Assembly (NCBI RefSeq): GCF_947499705.1
Contig: NZ_CANMPJ010000001.1
Span: forward strand, 159,501 to 223,500
DNA length: 64,000 nt
Source: an uncultured Erythrobacter sp.
GTDB taxonomy: Bacteria; Pseudomonadota; Alphaproteobacteria; Sphingomonadales; Sphingomonadaceae
Direction: 5' to 3'
In this document: piece by piece, positions 43,226 to 51,393 of the stretch
Layout: each line of letters starts with the position of its first letter
How positions within the stretch are numbered: the first letter of the stretch is position 1
Made by a program: the position numbers and the translations under genes
Notes under the pieces: model-generated
Told to the model about the DNA's origin: nothing
What the model saw: only the letters and a program-made list of their open reading frames with translations
The model's database searches: none

Positions 43226-44338
43226 ATGTCTCGGGAGTATTGGAACAATTGCATCACACACTTCGATGAGGAAGTTGAGCAATTCAGCGAGGCATACTTC
43301 GGCGAGGTTCATCGAAAATGCCTCCTTGTCGCAGCTGCCGGGTTCGATCCAAGATCTAAGATTGTTGCTCGCCAGCTTGCAAATATCCTCGGCGACAGGC
43401 TGCAAGCATTTTTTGTCCGGGAGGAACGCGGAAGAGCTGACGCGAACCTCGTGACGAACGCTGATGCAAATGAGGCCCACCTCCGCGAGATTGTTCCGAA
43501 CAGTAAAGTCGAGAGGGTCGACATCTTTGGGGATGATGGTGCTGCGGTCGGAGGTTCTCGTATCGCGTCGATACTTGCCAAACTCAACGTGGACGACTCT
43601 ATAACGGACATAGTCCTCGATATGAGCGCGCTGTCCATCGGAGTTGGCTTTCCGATTGCAAAAATTCTCCTTTCTGAATGTGAAGGAGCAGCTAATCGCG
43701 CATTTCATCTATTTATAGCTTCAAACCCCGAGTTGGACGACCTTATTGAGAGCGAGCCGACAGAGCTAGCAATGCCCGTGAAAGGTTTCTCGGGAGTTGG
43801 GAGTCTTGCTCAAACTCTCGAACCAGCTCGAATCTGGCTTCCTCAACTGGCCCGGGGTCGCAAGGCAGCGTTGGCCAAAGTTGGACTGTCGGTTGGCGAA
43901 TTCTACAAGGTCTGTCCAGTAGTTCCATTTCCAGCCAGAGACCCGCGGCGAGCCGATGCGCTCGTCGGCGAGTATGAGAATGAACTAGTCAACGAGTGGC
44001 AAGTGGATCCTCGTGATCTCGTTTATGTTTCTGAACGCAATCCGCTGGACAGCTATCGGACCATTTCAACCTTAAAAGAGCGATACGACCGAACTGTAGA
44101 AGGCACCTATGAGTCCCTCATTATTCTGTCACCAATTGGCAGCAAGGTGATGGCCGCAGGTGCTTTGATGGCAGCAATCGAGCACGATCTGGCGGTGCAT
44201 TACGTAGAGACAGCTCGCTACGAGTTCGACGGCACTAGCTCAGAAAAGGCCACTCACCCTGATTTGTTGGTTCATGTCCTTTTGAGCGGACCGCCTTATG
44301 AGGACTACAGCGGTGTAGTCTCTGAGGTAGAAGCGTGA
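43226..44338 (+). CDS. Rossmann-type protein, possibly CARF-like sensor
   Basis: A 370-residue protein, starting on the base after the ATPase stop. It has two alpha/beta halves. The first has CLLVAAAGFDPRSKIVARQL and DIVLDMSALSIGVGFPIA. The second has LIILSPIGSKVMAAGALMAAIEHDLAVHYVET. The latter glycine/serine loop followed by a helix and strand recalls the ligand site of CARF domains (TGGTK..AL...). If so it could sense a nucleotide signal, perhaps one produced by the PRTase. No catalytic motif is evident. The family is otherwise unrecognised. Confidence 0.6.
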   Translation: MSREYWNNCITHFDEEVEQFSEAYFGEVHRKCLLVAAAGFDPRSKIVARQLANILGDRLQAFFVREERGRADANLVTNADANEAHLREIVPNSKVERVDIFGDDGAAVGGSRIASILAKLNVDDSITDIVLDMSALSIGVGFPIAKILLSECEGAANRAFHLFIASNPELDDLIESEPTELAMPVKGFSGVGSLAQTLEPARIWLPQLARGRKAALAKVGLSVGEFYKVCPVVPFPARDPRRADALVGEYENELVNEWQVDPRDLVYVSERNPLDSYRTISTLKERYDRTVEGTYESLIILSPIGSKVMAAGALMAAIEHDLAVHYVETARYEFDGTSSEKATHPDLLVHVLLSGPPYEDYSGVVSEVEA

Positions 44339-46278
44339 CCAGCAGTTTTGCCTCGAAACTTGATGAGCTAACCGCGACCGCAGAAATATTCTTCGAGTTC
44401 GATGCCGCCTCTATAGCTTCGAGTTTAGCTGACGGCCGTGATCGGCACGCCATTGCCGTCGGCTCAGGCGGATCGGCGGCATCTGCTGCCTACTTTGCTC
44501 GATGTCGTCAGACCTTGGGCTTGGGCCCAACGAGTGTCGAAACGCCGACGGCGATTGTTTTGGGAGCTAGCTCCCTCTCAACCTCCAACGTCTGGCTCTT
44601 TAGTGCTGGCGCGGACAATGCCGATGCCCGCGCCGCAGCAATGGCAGCGTCTCAAAGGTGCTCACCTCGCATCGACGTTGTTACACGCGGCAGTGACGGT
44701 TCGGCTGCTCAAATGGCCCTGGTGCGAGGTGGCCAAGTACATAGGGTGCCGGTGGCAAGCGAGAGCGACGGCTATCTGGCGACACATTCTATGGTGTCCA
44801 CAAGTATCGCGCTCTCACTGGCGTCGGATATGTTGGCCCATGACGCATATGGGAGCGAGAAAATCGTTGAGACGATTTGCAGACAGATTGCGAACATGCG
44901 GACCTCCTCGGTCCGCACTGAACTGGTTGATCGTTTTTCATCCCTCCGATCGACAGATTCGGTAATTCTGTTGGCCGATCCGCTTCTGGCACCGATTGCG
45001 TCGATGCTGGAAACGTCCTTATGGGAAGCATCGCTTTGCCCAGTTCAGGTCGCCGATTTTCGAAATTTCGCGCATGGGAGGCATAGCTGGCTTCATCATC
45101 GCCCGGACGAAACTCACCTGATCGCACTCACGACTTTGGACTCGCATGGGCTTTGGAATGCAATCGACCTCGCATTGCCGAGACCGATCCGTCGCTGCCG
45201 TTTCGACTTTCAAGATGGTGGGCGGCTTGCGAACGCATTGGGGCTCGTTGATGCGTTGGGCATAGTCGAAGCGATCGGCGAAGTCTTGAATATTGACCCC
45301 GCCAAGCCTGGTTACGGTCAGTTTGGTCCGCTCTTGTACGATGACAATGCGCTCGAACAAGTTGCAGTCGGTTTGCCAGGCAGCGTGCGCCACAAACGAT
45401 CCGCGATGTACCGAATGGATGAACGGTCGACTCACCCTGCGTCACTTCGAGATGCGGCTAAAAAGACGCTATCGCACTTGAGATCGATAAGGATCGCCGG
45501 AGTTGTTTTGGACTATGACGGCACCATCGTTTCGACTGCAGATCGATTTTCGCCGGCAGCGTCGCCGATCGTCGAGCAATTGGAGCGGTTGGATGCGGGA
45601 GGCATTGCGATAGGTATAGCAACGGGCAGGGGGCATTCCGCCGGAGAGGGCCTGAGAGCAGTCCTGCCGGTCGAGATGCATTCTAGAGTGGTTGTCGGTT
45701 ACTACAACGGGAGCCATGTGGTGCCGCTTACTGTCGATATTGAGCGTGATCCCCCGCCGCCGGATCCCGTTATCGGCGAGATGGCAGCTTGGCTGATCAA
45801 GCGTAGCGACCTCTTTTCTTCCACCGATTATAAGGTCGGAAAGGTTCAGATCACGATCAATACCTCACTAGTTCGGGATCCAATGCGTTTCGGACGCGAA
45901 CTGGAATCGTGCTCTTTAGTGTCCGACGGCCAGGTGAGAGTTCAAAAATCTGGGCATAGCTTTGACATAGTGTCCGGGAAAGTCAGCAAATTGAAGGTAC
46001 TGGCAGAAGTCCGCTCGAAGATTAAAGACGGATTGGAAGTTCTATGCTTTGGTGACAGTGGAGCGTTCGGTGGGAATGATGCCGAATTGCTTGGGCACCC
46101 TACGGGGATCAGCGTGGGGGATGTGGACGGCACGATGGACGGTTGCATATCACTGTTCGACGGGAGGCTATCTGGCCCAGAGGCACTTCTCAGGGTCCTC
46201 TCTGCTCTGGTAGTGTACGATGACAATGGAACCTCGAGATTGGATATCGATTCCTTAAATCTCGACATATTGGAGTGA
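44335..46278 (+). CDS. SIS-domain and HAD-phosphatase fusion protein
   Basis: A 647-residue fusion. Residues about 35-350 resemble a double SIS (sugar isomerase) unit: AIAVGSGGSAASAAYFARC near 40 is the phosphosugar-binding loop. Residues about 385-640 form a HAD phosphatase of the Cof/SPP type, with the nucleophile motif VVLDYDGTI (near 390), motif II IGIATGRGHS, and motifs III/IV KVLAEVRSKI and LCFGDSGAFGGNDAEL. The pairing suggests binding and dephosphorylation of a sugar phosphate. It starts with GTG inside the previous stop (GTGA). No such fusion with a PRTase and PfkB kinase is familiar to me. Confidence 0.75.
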   Translation: MTSSFASKLDELTATAEIFFEFDAASIASSLADGRDRHAIAVGSGGSAASAAYFARCRQTLGLGPTSVETPTAIVLGASSLSTSNVWLFSAGADNADARAAAMAASQRCSPRIDVVTRGSDGSAAQMALVRGGQVHRVPVASESDGYLATHSMVSTSIALSLASDMLAHDAYGSEKIVETICRQIANMRTSSVRTELVDRFSSLRSTDSVILLADPLLAPIASMLETSLWEASLCPVQVADFRNFAHGRHSWLHHRPDETHLIALTTLDSHGLWNAIDLALPRPIRRCRFDFQDGGRLANALGLVDALGIVEAIGEVLNIDPAKPGYGQFGPLLYDDNALEQVAVGLPGSVRHKRSAMYRMDERSTHPASLRDAAKKTLSHLRSIRIAGVVLDYDGTIVSTADRFSPAASPIVEQLERLDAGGIAIGIATGRGHSAGEGLRAVLPVEMHSRVVVGYYNGSHVVPLTVDIERDPPPPDPVIGEMAAWLIKRSDLFSSTDYKVGKVQITINTSLVRDPMRFGRELESCSLVSDGQVRVQKSGHSFDIVSGKVSKLKVLAEVRSKIKDGLEVLCFGDSGAFGGNDAELLGHPTGISVGDVDGTMDGCISLFDGRLSGPEALLRVLSALVVYDDNGTSRLDIDSLNLDILE

Positions 46279-46305
46279 TGGGTACATAATGAGAACATTG
46301 GAGTT

Positions 46306-47241
46306 ATGAAATACGCCCTTCCTCATATTGATGTTATCGGCTCAGGCTTCACCGCTCTTGATCGCATCTATACCGATGGCCGCTTCGACACGGAAAGTCT
46401 GGGCGGTTCCTGTGGCAACGTACTGGTTTCTCTCGCTTGGTTGAGTCGGCAGGTCGCGCCAGTTTTAGCACTTGGAGATGACCGTGAGGGAGAATATCTC
46501 CTTCACGAGTTCGTAAGTGCTGGAGCCGATACGCGCTACATCCACCGTCGCACTGGCTTGCGTTCGCCCATCCTAGCACAAGAGCTCGACACAAGAGCGG
46601 GAGTTCATGACTTCAGCTTTATCTGTCCGGACACCCTTTCAGACTTACCCCGATTTCACCCCATTGGCGATGTTGAGCTGTGCGCGGCTAAACCTGCGCT
46701 CTCACGGTGTTCCGTTTTTTATGCAGACCGCTTGTCGGAAAGTATTCTCGAAGCCATGAGGACCGCTTGGTCCGCAGGTGCGATCGTATTTTTCGAACCC
46801 TCGCAAATCGAAGATGATCACCTATTTGCGCTCGCGATGGGGATGGTGACAATACTCAAGTACTCGAATGATCGTATCGACGGGCAGTTGACATCTGATG
46901 AGGATGGGATTGTTCGTATTGTGACCCACGGTGCGGCAGGTCTTGAAGTCGCTGGTGGCGGAGCCTCCCAATGGTTTGAAGCGGTTTCAGCTCCTCAGGT
47001 TCTCGATACATGTGGCTCGGGAGACATGGTTAGCGTTGGAGTGATTGACTGGATCATCGGCAACGCTTTTGTCCGAGAAGACCTGTCGTTGACAAAACTG
47101 ACACCAGGTGTAGCTGCTGGCCAAAGGTTGGCTGCGGAGAATTGTGCCTATGCCGGTGCACGCGGCTTGTTTCACAATAAAGGTTCAGCATATGCGCGTC
47201 GTATGCTGGATGCGACCAGGTCTGGACCGCCCTGTTATTGA
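46306..47241 (+). CDS. PfkB family sugar/nucleoside kinase
   Basis: A 311-residue ribokinase-type kinase. The N-terminal strand DVIGSGFTALDRIYTDG, the substrate motif GGSCGNVLVSLAWL and the C-terminal anion-hole/base motif DTCGSGDMVSVG (canonical DTxGAGD) are all present, so it should be active. Substrates of the family include ribose, nucleosides and other sugars; here a ribose-derived compound related to the PRTase and HAD steps is plausible. It follows the fusion gene by 27 bases, behind a TTGGAG site. It ends overlapping the convergent NADAR gene by seven bases. Confidence 0.82.
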   Translation: MKYALPHIDVIGSGFTALDRIYTDGRFDTESLGGSCGNVLVSLAWLSRQVAPVLALGDDREGEYLLHEFVSAGADTRYIHRRTGLRSPILAQELDTRAGVHDFSFICPDTLSDLPRFHPIGDVELCAAKPALSRCSVFYADRLSESILEAMRTAWSAGAIVFFEPSQIEDDHLFALAMGMVTILKYSNDRIDGQLTSDEDGIVRIVTHGAAGLEVAGGGASQWFEAVSAPQVLDTCGSGDMVSVGVIDWIIGNAFVREDLSLTKLTPGVAAGQRLAAENCAYAGARGLFHNKGSAYARRMLDATRSGPPCY

Positions 47242-47726
47242 GCTGCTTCGTAAGCACGTTCGCCTTCGAGCTCGCTTTGCAACTGCTGTCGCAGTTCCAT
47301 CAGCATCGTACCAAGCATGTTGCGGCCAACCCCGTCGACTTCGCCCCATAGGCGGTTGACTTCATTGTCGACCGTGGCGCTTTCAACGAGCCGGACGTCT
47401 CCTGTCGAAAGCAAAAGCGCCTTCAGGTCCTCGTGCTGCTCGAATTTTGCCCGTAGAACCGCCCGCATTCGGTCGAATTTGGTCTTGGACCAGCCCGGCG
47501 CCACGTCCCAGTAATATAGCCCATGTGCTGCCATCGCCAACAACGCGGGAGAAGGCGAATTCATCAGCCACTCGCGGACGGCCGGCTTGCGAGGCTTGCC
47601 CGCCTGATAAGCGTGTTCGCTGGTTGGAAACCGCTCGCCCTCGAATTCAATCTCGCGCCTGTAGAGATTGCTGAATGCGCCGTAGGGTTTCTCACTCGCG
47701 CGGTAAAAATGGATTTCTTCGGTCAT
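47235..47726 (-). CDS. NADAR (YbiA/DUF1768) family N-glycosidase
   Basis: A 163-residue NADAR-domain protein, starting at the ATG at 47726. Diagnostic segments are IHFYRASEKPYGAFSNLY, FPTSEHAYQAGK, KTKFDRMRAVLRAKFEQH and RLWGEVDGVGRNMLGTML. Known members hydrolyse N-glycosidic bonds in riboflavin intermediates or remove ADP-ribose from guanine in DNA. Its position against the PRTase operon and near an NrtR-like regulator suggests a link to ADP-ribose or modified nucleotide metabolism, by inference. It is divergent from an HTH gene. Confidence 0.88.
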   Translation of the reverse strand: MTEEIHFYRASEKPYGAFSNLYRREIEFEGERFPTSEHAYQAGKPRKPAVREWLMNSPSPALLAMAAHGLYYWDVAPGWSKTKFDRMRAVLRAKFEQHEDLKALLLSTGDVRLVESATVDNEVNRLWGEVDGVGRNMLGTMLMELRQQLQSELEGERAYEAAQ

Positions 47727-47760
47727 CGATTGCCTTCTTGCAAATTCACAATAATTATTA

Positions 47761-47776
47761 CATGCAAAATTGCATG
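47761..47776. promoter_or_regulatory. Palindrome over the start of the HTH gene
   Basis: CATGCAA and TTGCATG arms with an AA centre form a 16-base palindrome that includes both candidate ATG codons of the HTH gene and lies in the 47-base gap to the NADAR gene. Binding of the HTH protein here would repress itself and perhaps the NADAR gene. The surrounding sequence (TTCACAATAATTATTA) is AT-rich and probably contains both promoters. Confidence 0.5.
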
Positions 47777-48118
47777 AAGGCAACAGCCGAGCAACTCGCA
47801 ACCTTGCAAGAGCAGATTGCTGCTGCGCGTAGCCAGACTGCTCTGTCTGACACGGAGATAGGCAGTATCTCAGGGGTTCATCCAAGCCAGGTCGGCAGGA
47901 TTGTCCGCGGCGAATTCAAGACCATCAGCTTCAATGTCGTGCAAGTTTGCAAAGCACTCGGCATTGCGGTCGAAAGTGCGCCGCGAAACCTTTCAGAAGA
48001 AAGTGACGCTTGGCTCCGTCTAGAGGCAAGCTTGCGAGGCCTTTGGGACAAGACCCCCGAAGGTGCTGACAAGATTGTGAAAGTTCTCGATACGATCAGC
48101 ACACTTCGTCAGAGCTGA
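47774..48118 (+). CDS. HTH (Cro/C1-type) DNA-binding protein
   Basis: A 114-residue regulator. A helix-turn-helix is visible as LSDTEIGSISGVHPSQVGRIVRG, within two helices of about residues 28-50, and a second helical part follows. The start may be the ATG at 47774 or the in-frame ATG at 47762; neither has a ribosome-binding site, so a leaderless transcript is possible. It is divergent from the NADAR gene with a palindrome between them. It is the likely local repressor. Confidence 0.78.
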   Translation: MKATAEQLATLQEQIAAARSQTALSDTEIGSISGVHPSQVGRIVRGEFKTISFNVVQVCKALGIAVESAPRNLSEESDAWLRLEASLRGLWDKTPEGADKIVKVLDTISTLRQS

Positions 48119-48574
48119 GCAATGGTGTGGCGGTGCGCCGAAAAACTTTCAAGATACCATATCATTGCTTCGGTCTACATTTTTTGTCTCTGATCAGCGC
48201 TACGTCCGCTTTTTGGCAGCCGAAATGTACTTTCGAACAACTGAGATTGGGTCGCCAAGTAGCCACAATACCCCTTTTCCCAGATATCCTGCTGAGTAGG
48301 CGCAGACTAAGCCTTTGCTTCTCGCGATCTTCTTCGGTTAATCCGGGTGCCAATTGCGAATTCACAATTAGAAGACCATTCTCACGCCGTGCGTGTTGCC
48401 GCATCTTAGTCCAGCTACGATCAAAACGCTCAAAGACGTTGCGGGCTACGCGGAGCGAGGCGTCGGAATTTACTCTCATTCGGCACTTTCCTAAATCTTG
48501 AAACCCAAATTGCGGGCCACTGCAGCTTGAAAACCGAATGATTGGCATTGCTGATCAGCTACATGTCCGCGAGT
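48119..48574. other. Gene-free stretch, probably decayed DNA
   Basis: A 456-base stretch. A 128-codon frame on the minus strand (48162-48548) exists but has no ribosome-binding site. Phrases such as ACGTCCGCTTTTTGGCAGCC resemble the degenerate non-coding repeats between genes of this bacterial group. I see no credible gene or RNA. Confidence 0.4.
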
Positions 48575-49774
48575 TTAGTCATCTGCGAACCGTTTCGCCA
48601 GCCTTGCGCTCGCACCGCTCCTCGTGGCCAATTTCGCTCCGTATCGCATTACAGTACGCGAATCGCGCCATCGGTACGCCTGCATGATTGCTGGGAGGCT
48701 CTCTCCAAGTGCAAAGTTGTCCTGGGCTACACCTACTCTAATCGAATGAGAGGAAAGCGATCGCAGTTCACGTTCAAATCTCTCTCGACCCATGGAACCG
48801 AGAAGTCCTTTGTCGAACGCGCGCCGCGCTAACCTTCTGTAGATCAGCGTGATGCTGTTGGGATGTAGTGGCTCCGAGCCAAGCCGGTCGACTGACCGGT
48901 CGAAATGTAGGTAGACGCGGCGGAAAAGTGGTCCCGAATTGATCTTCATCCTTTTCTGCCAAGCGAATATAGCTTTCATTGCTGCTGGCGACAGATATGC
49001 GTGCTGACCTTCGCTCGCTTGGTCGGTTTTGCTCGACGGGATGAATAGAACACCCGCGCCATCACTTTCAGGTCCCTCGATATGCCGGCACTCGATCGCT
49101 ACCAACTCGGAGCGTCTGCATCCTGTGTCGTAGGCGATGCGAAGCAGCGCGGCATCACGCTTGCCCAGAGCATCGCGCCGACACGCCGCAAGTAAGTGCG
49201 CGATACAGATTCCCTTGGGCGGACTATCCAGATCGGCAATATCTCCTTTGAAGCGGATCCCCTTGGCCTGGGTCTGTTTGACGCCAAGCACCCTCTTCAT
49301 GGCGCGGCGCTCGAAGGACACCAGTGCGGCTTTCGTGGGGTCTTCCAATTCCATCAGCCGATAAGCCCTGCCTACATTGACCAGGTAGCGCTCGATCGTT
49401 GCAGGCTTGCGGGTTTTTAGCTTGCTCTCCTCCATGCCGGAAAGCGCGCGGATCCATGCAGCCACCAACTTGGGTGTCGCCTTGGCTGCATCTGTTTTGT
49501 TCTGACGGCACCACTCGCTCCACAGCGAGAGATCTGAGCTGAATGCCCGGCGCGTGTTCGCAGCCCATCCGCGGACCACTGCATCAAGTATGTCGGGATC
49601 AATCGTAGTTCGCGGTGCGATCAAAGCGCGGACCTCGTCGATGAGGTCGACTGGATCGAGCTGGGAGGTCTCTCTTCTGGACACGAAAATCGCTTTGTCA
49701 GGTGGTTTTGACTGGGCATCTAGTAGTGATAATGTACAATTATCAACACTGTGTGACTTATTGCAATGACCCAA
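48575..49774 (-). CDS. Tyrosine recombinase / integrase
   Basis: A phage-type integrase of up to 399 residues. A SAM-like N-terminal core-binding domain (about 65-160, NTRRAFSSDLSLWSEWC) precedes the catalytic domain. Active-site residues are the first Arg in DTGCRRSELVAI, Lys in PSSKTDQ, His and Arg in SHSIRVGVAQD, the late HxxR-equivalent Trp in YRWRDS, and the nucleophile Tyr in VMRYGAKL. The frame opens with TTG at 49774 and has no early ATG, so the true start is uncertain; a GTG at the VSRRETS segment is another choice. It probably moves the element that includes the neighbouring DUF1612 and AlpA genes. Confidence 0.88.
   Translation of the reverse strand: MGHCNKSHSVDNCTLSLLDAQSKPPDKAIFVSRRETSQLDPVDLIDEVRALIAPRTTIDPDILDAVVRGWAANTRRAFSSDLSLWSEWCRQNKTDAAKATPKLVAAWIRALSGMEESKLKTRKPATIERYLVNVGRAYRLMELEDPTKAALVSFERRAMKRVLGVKQTQAKGIRFKGDIADLDSPPKGICIAHLLAACRRDALGKRDAALLRIAYDTGCRRSELVAIECRHIEGPESDGAGVLFIPSSKTDQASEGQHAYLSPAAMKAIFAWQKRMKINSGPLFRRVYLHFDRSVDRLGSEPLHPNSITLIYRRLARRAFDKGLLGSMGRERFERELRSLSSHSIRVGVAQDNFALGESLPAIMQAYRWRDSRTVMRYGAKLATRSGASARLAKRFADD
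49727..49745. promoter_or_regulatory. Inverted repeat between integrase and DUF1612 genes
   Basis: TGATAAT and ATTATCA (49727-49733, 49739-49745) with a 5-base GTACA centre form a 19-base palindrome in the AT-rich region between the divergent integrase and DUF1612 genes. It overlaps the 5' end of the longest integrase frame, which favours a later integrase start. It is a candidate operator or recombinase accessory site. Confidence 0.45.
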
Positions 49775-49800
49775 AACGTGATTGAGTATAGGACTTGGCT

Positions 49801-50766
49801 ATGAGTAGGCCTCCAAAACCCTTCGCGAGCTTGCCTTGGTCAACCCGACTGGCCTGCGCCATGGAGGCTGCGCTTTCTCGTGTTCATGCGCTAGATGCCA
49901 GAGTTTCCTCAAGTATTTTGCTAAGGGTTTGGCAAGCCCGCGCAGCGTTGACGGGCTATGCCGAAGCTCTTCGAATGCAGCATTTGCCAATTGAGGAAGT
50001 GGACGTTTTTTCGCACTTTTGTGACGTCAGGCTGCCTGGGAGAGCCCTTCCTGACACTACAGGAAGTCCATTTGATGAGTTCCCGATCTGGGAGCAAAGG
50101 CTACGATCAGGCGAAAATGCGCATTGGCACGAGCAACTTCCATTCTCTTTCGAGGCGCCGCAAGGCTGGGATGAGGCGCCCAAGGTTGTCCGCGCTCTAA
50201 CGCTCTTCGATGCTTGGGTCCGCGCGGACGAGAGCAAGTGGCCTTGGTTGCAACTGCCGATCCTTTTGCACCAATTTGGCGTGACAACTGAAATCCTGCC
50301 CAATTTGGTCGCAGGAACAAATGCGCAGCGCAACGCGACCACTGGCCGAGTTGATCAATTGATTGCGATCCTTCGTGGTTTGGTGATGGCAGCCGATACG
50401 GGCTTGTCGCGCTTGTCCGCGATGGAAGAAGGTTTGGTACGATACGCAGCTGCGCTGCGTAATGAGCGTCGCCCAGGCAAGATGGAGGAACTCGGGAGGT
50501 TACTTTGGGTCGAACCCATGCTGCGCCCCAAGAAGGTGGCCGAGCGGCTCGAGATGACTATTGCGGGTGCAGGCAAGGTCTTGAGCCGTGCAGCTGCGCT
50601 GGACTTAATAGTTGAGGTTTCTGAGCGCGATAGCTGGAAAGCCTATGTCACGCCCGATGTAGGGCTAGCACTCGGGTTGTTGACTAAACCGATTGGGCGG
50701 CCTCGCAGGTGGCCGAATGCTCCAGACCATATCAGGCCGACCCTAGGCGCATTGGCAGCTCGCTAG
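49801..50766 (+). CDS. DUF1612 / HTH protein (RHE_PE00001-like)
   Basis: A 321-residue protein like the RHE_PE00001 family of rhizobial plasmids and integrative elements. A DUF1612 region fills the N-terminal two thirds (HWHEQLPFSFEAPQGWDEAP, in two blocks; LTLFDAWVRADESKWPWLQLP). A C-terminal winged HTH follows (about 250-300, RPKKVAERLEMTIAGAGKVLSRA, split by a turn). Its role is unknown but it is almost always found on mobile DNA. The ATG at 49801 is used; an in-frame TTG two codons earlier is less likely. Confidence 0.75.
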   Translation: MSRPPKPFASLPWSTRLACAMEAALSRVHALDARVSSSILLRVWQARAALTGYAEALRMQHLPIEEVDVFSHFCDVRLPGRALPDTTGSPFDEFPIWEQRLRSGENAHWHEQLPFSFEAPQGWDEAPKVVRALTLFDAWVRADESKWPWLQLPILLHQFGVTTEILPNLVAGTNAQRNATTGRVDQLIAILRGLVMAADTGLSRLSAMEEGLVRYAAALRNERRPGKMEELGRLLWVEPMLRPKKVAERLEMTIAGAGKVLSRAAALDLIVEVSERDSWKAYVTPDVGLALGLLTKPIGRPRRWPNAPDHIRPTLGALAAR

Positions 50767-51028
50767 CACGCGATCCCGCCAATGATTGCTCAGGCCGATT
50801 GAGGAGGGATGACAAATCATCTCTTCGATGCAATAGTTTGAACGACGTCGCAGAAAGAGCGGCACGGAGCGTAGTAACTCCGCTGAACGACTGAGGCTTG
50901 GCCAGTGCAACTGGCCGGGTCGCTGTCGTGCATGTCTAGGGCCCTGCCTAAAGACGGCAGCGCGTTCGGACTCAGTCTCGGATGTTACTACGGCCCGGCT
51001 TAGAAGCTGGACAGGGAGTAACGACTAC

Positions 51029-51301
51029 ATGCGGATAAAAATGAGTGGCTCGTACCGTTCGCATGAGTTTGTCGATGCGGTAGACTGTATTATTCAAACT
51101 CTTGTCGCGAATGGGGTAGATGAAATTCGCAGTGCCGACATCTACATCCGGCCATATCGTGGCAACCAGCTACTGCATTTTGAAGATCAAGCGACAGGCA
51201 CTCCATTCAAGTTGCTGCGGTTTCAAGGCAGTCGCAGTCGCCCATTCAAACCTCGGTCGCCACGAGTAAATCCGGTGGTAGATGATGACACAGAGAATTG
51301 A
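51029..51301 (+). CDS. Small hypothetical protein
   Basis: A 90-residue protein behind a GGGAG ribosome-binding site ten bases upstream. It has a beta-alpha style start (GSYRSHEFVDAVDCIIQTL), then IYIRPYRGNQLLHFED, and a basic proline-rich tail. No family is recognised. The 262 bases before it hold no other gene. It lies between the DUF1612 gene and the TniQ gene and may belong to the integrative element. Confidence 0.5.
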   Translation: MRIKMSGSYRSHEFVDAVDCIIQTLVANGVDEIRSADIYIRPYRGNQLLHFEDQATGTPFKLLRFQGSRSRPFKPRSPRVNPVVDDDTEN

Positions 51302-51393
51302 GATGCCCCGGCATACTATTCTTACTAGGCATCAGGTTATCATGCGGTCGAGCTGAAGCCGGTGCAGGCTTGCCATAAGACGCTGCGCGGCTG

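Noticed and set aside
40193..47241. Interpretation of the five-gene operon as a simple sugar catabolism cluster
   Set aside because: PfkB, SIS and HAD alone would allow it, but no transporter, aldolase or isomerase is present, and the PRTase and large ATPase do not fit catabolism.
48162..48548. 128-codon minus-strand frame
   Set aside because: No ribosome-binding site and no recognisable family; the DNA resembles degenerate spacer sequence of this group.
51302..51393. Left end of the TniABQ element just beside tniQ
   Set aside because: No inverted copy of the repeats seen at 54939-55070 could be found in this gap.
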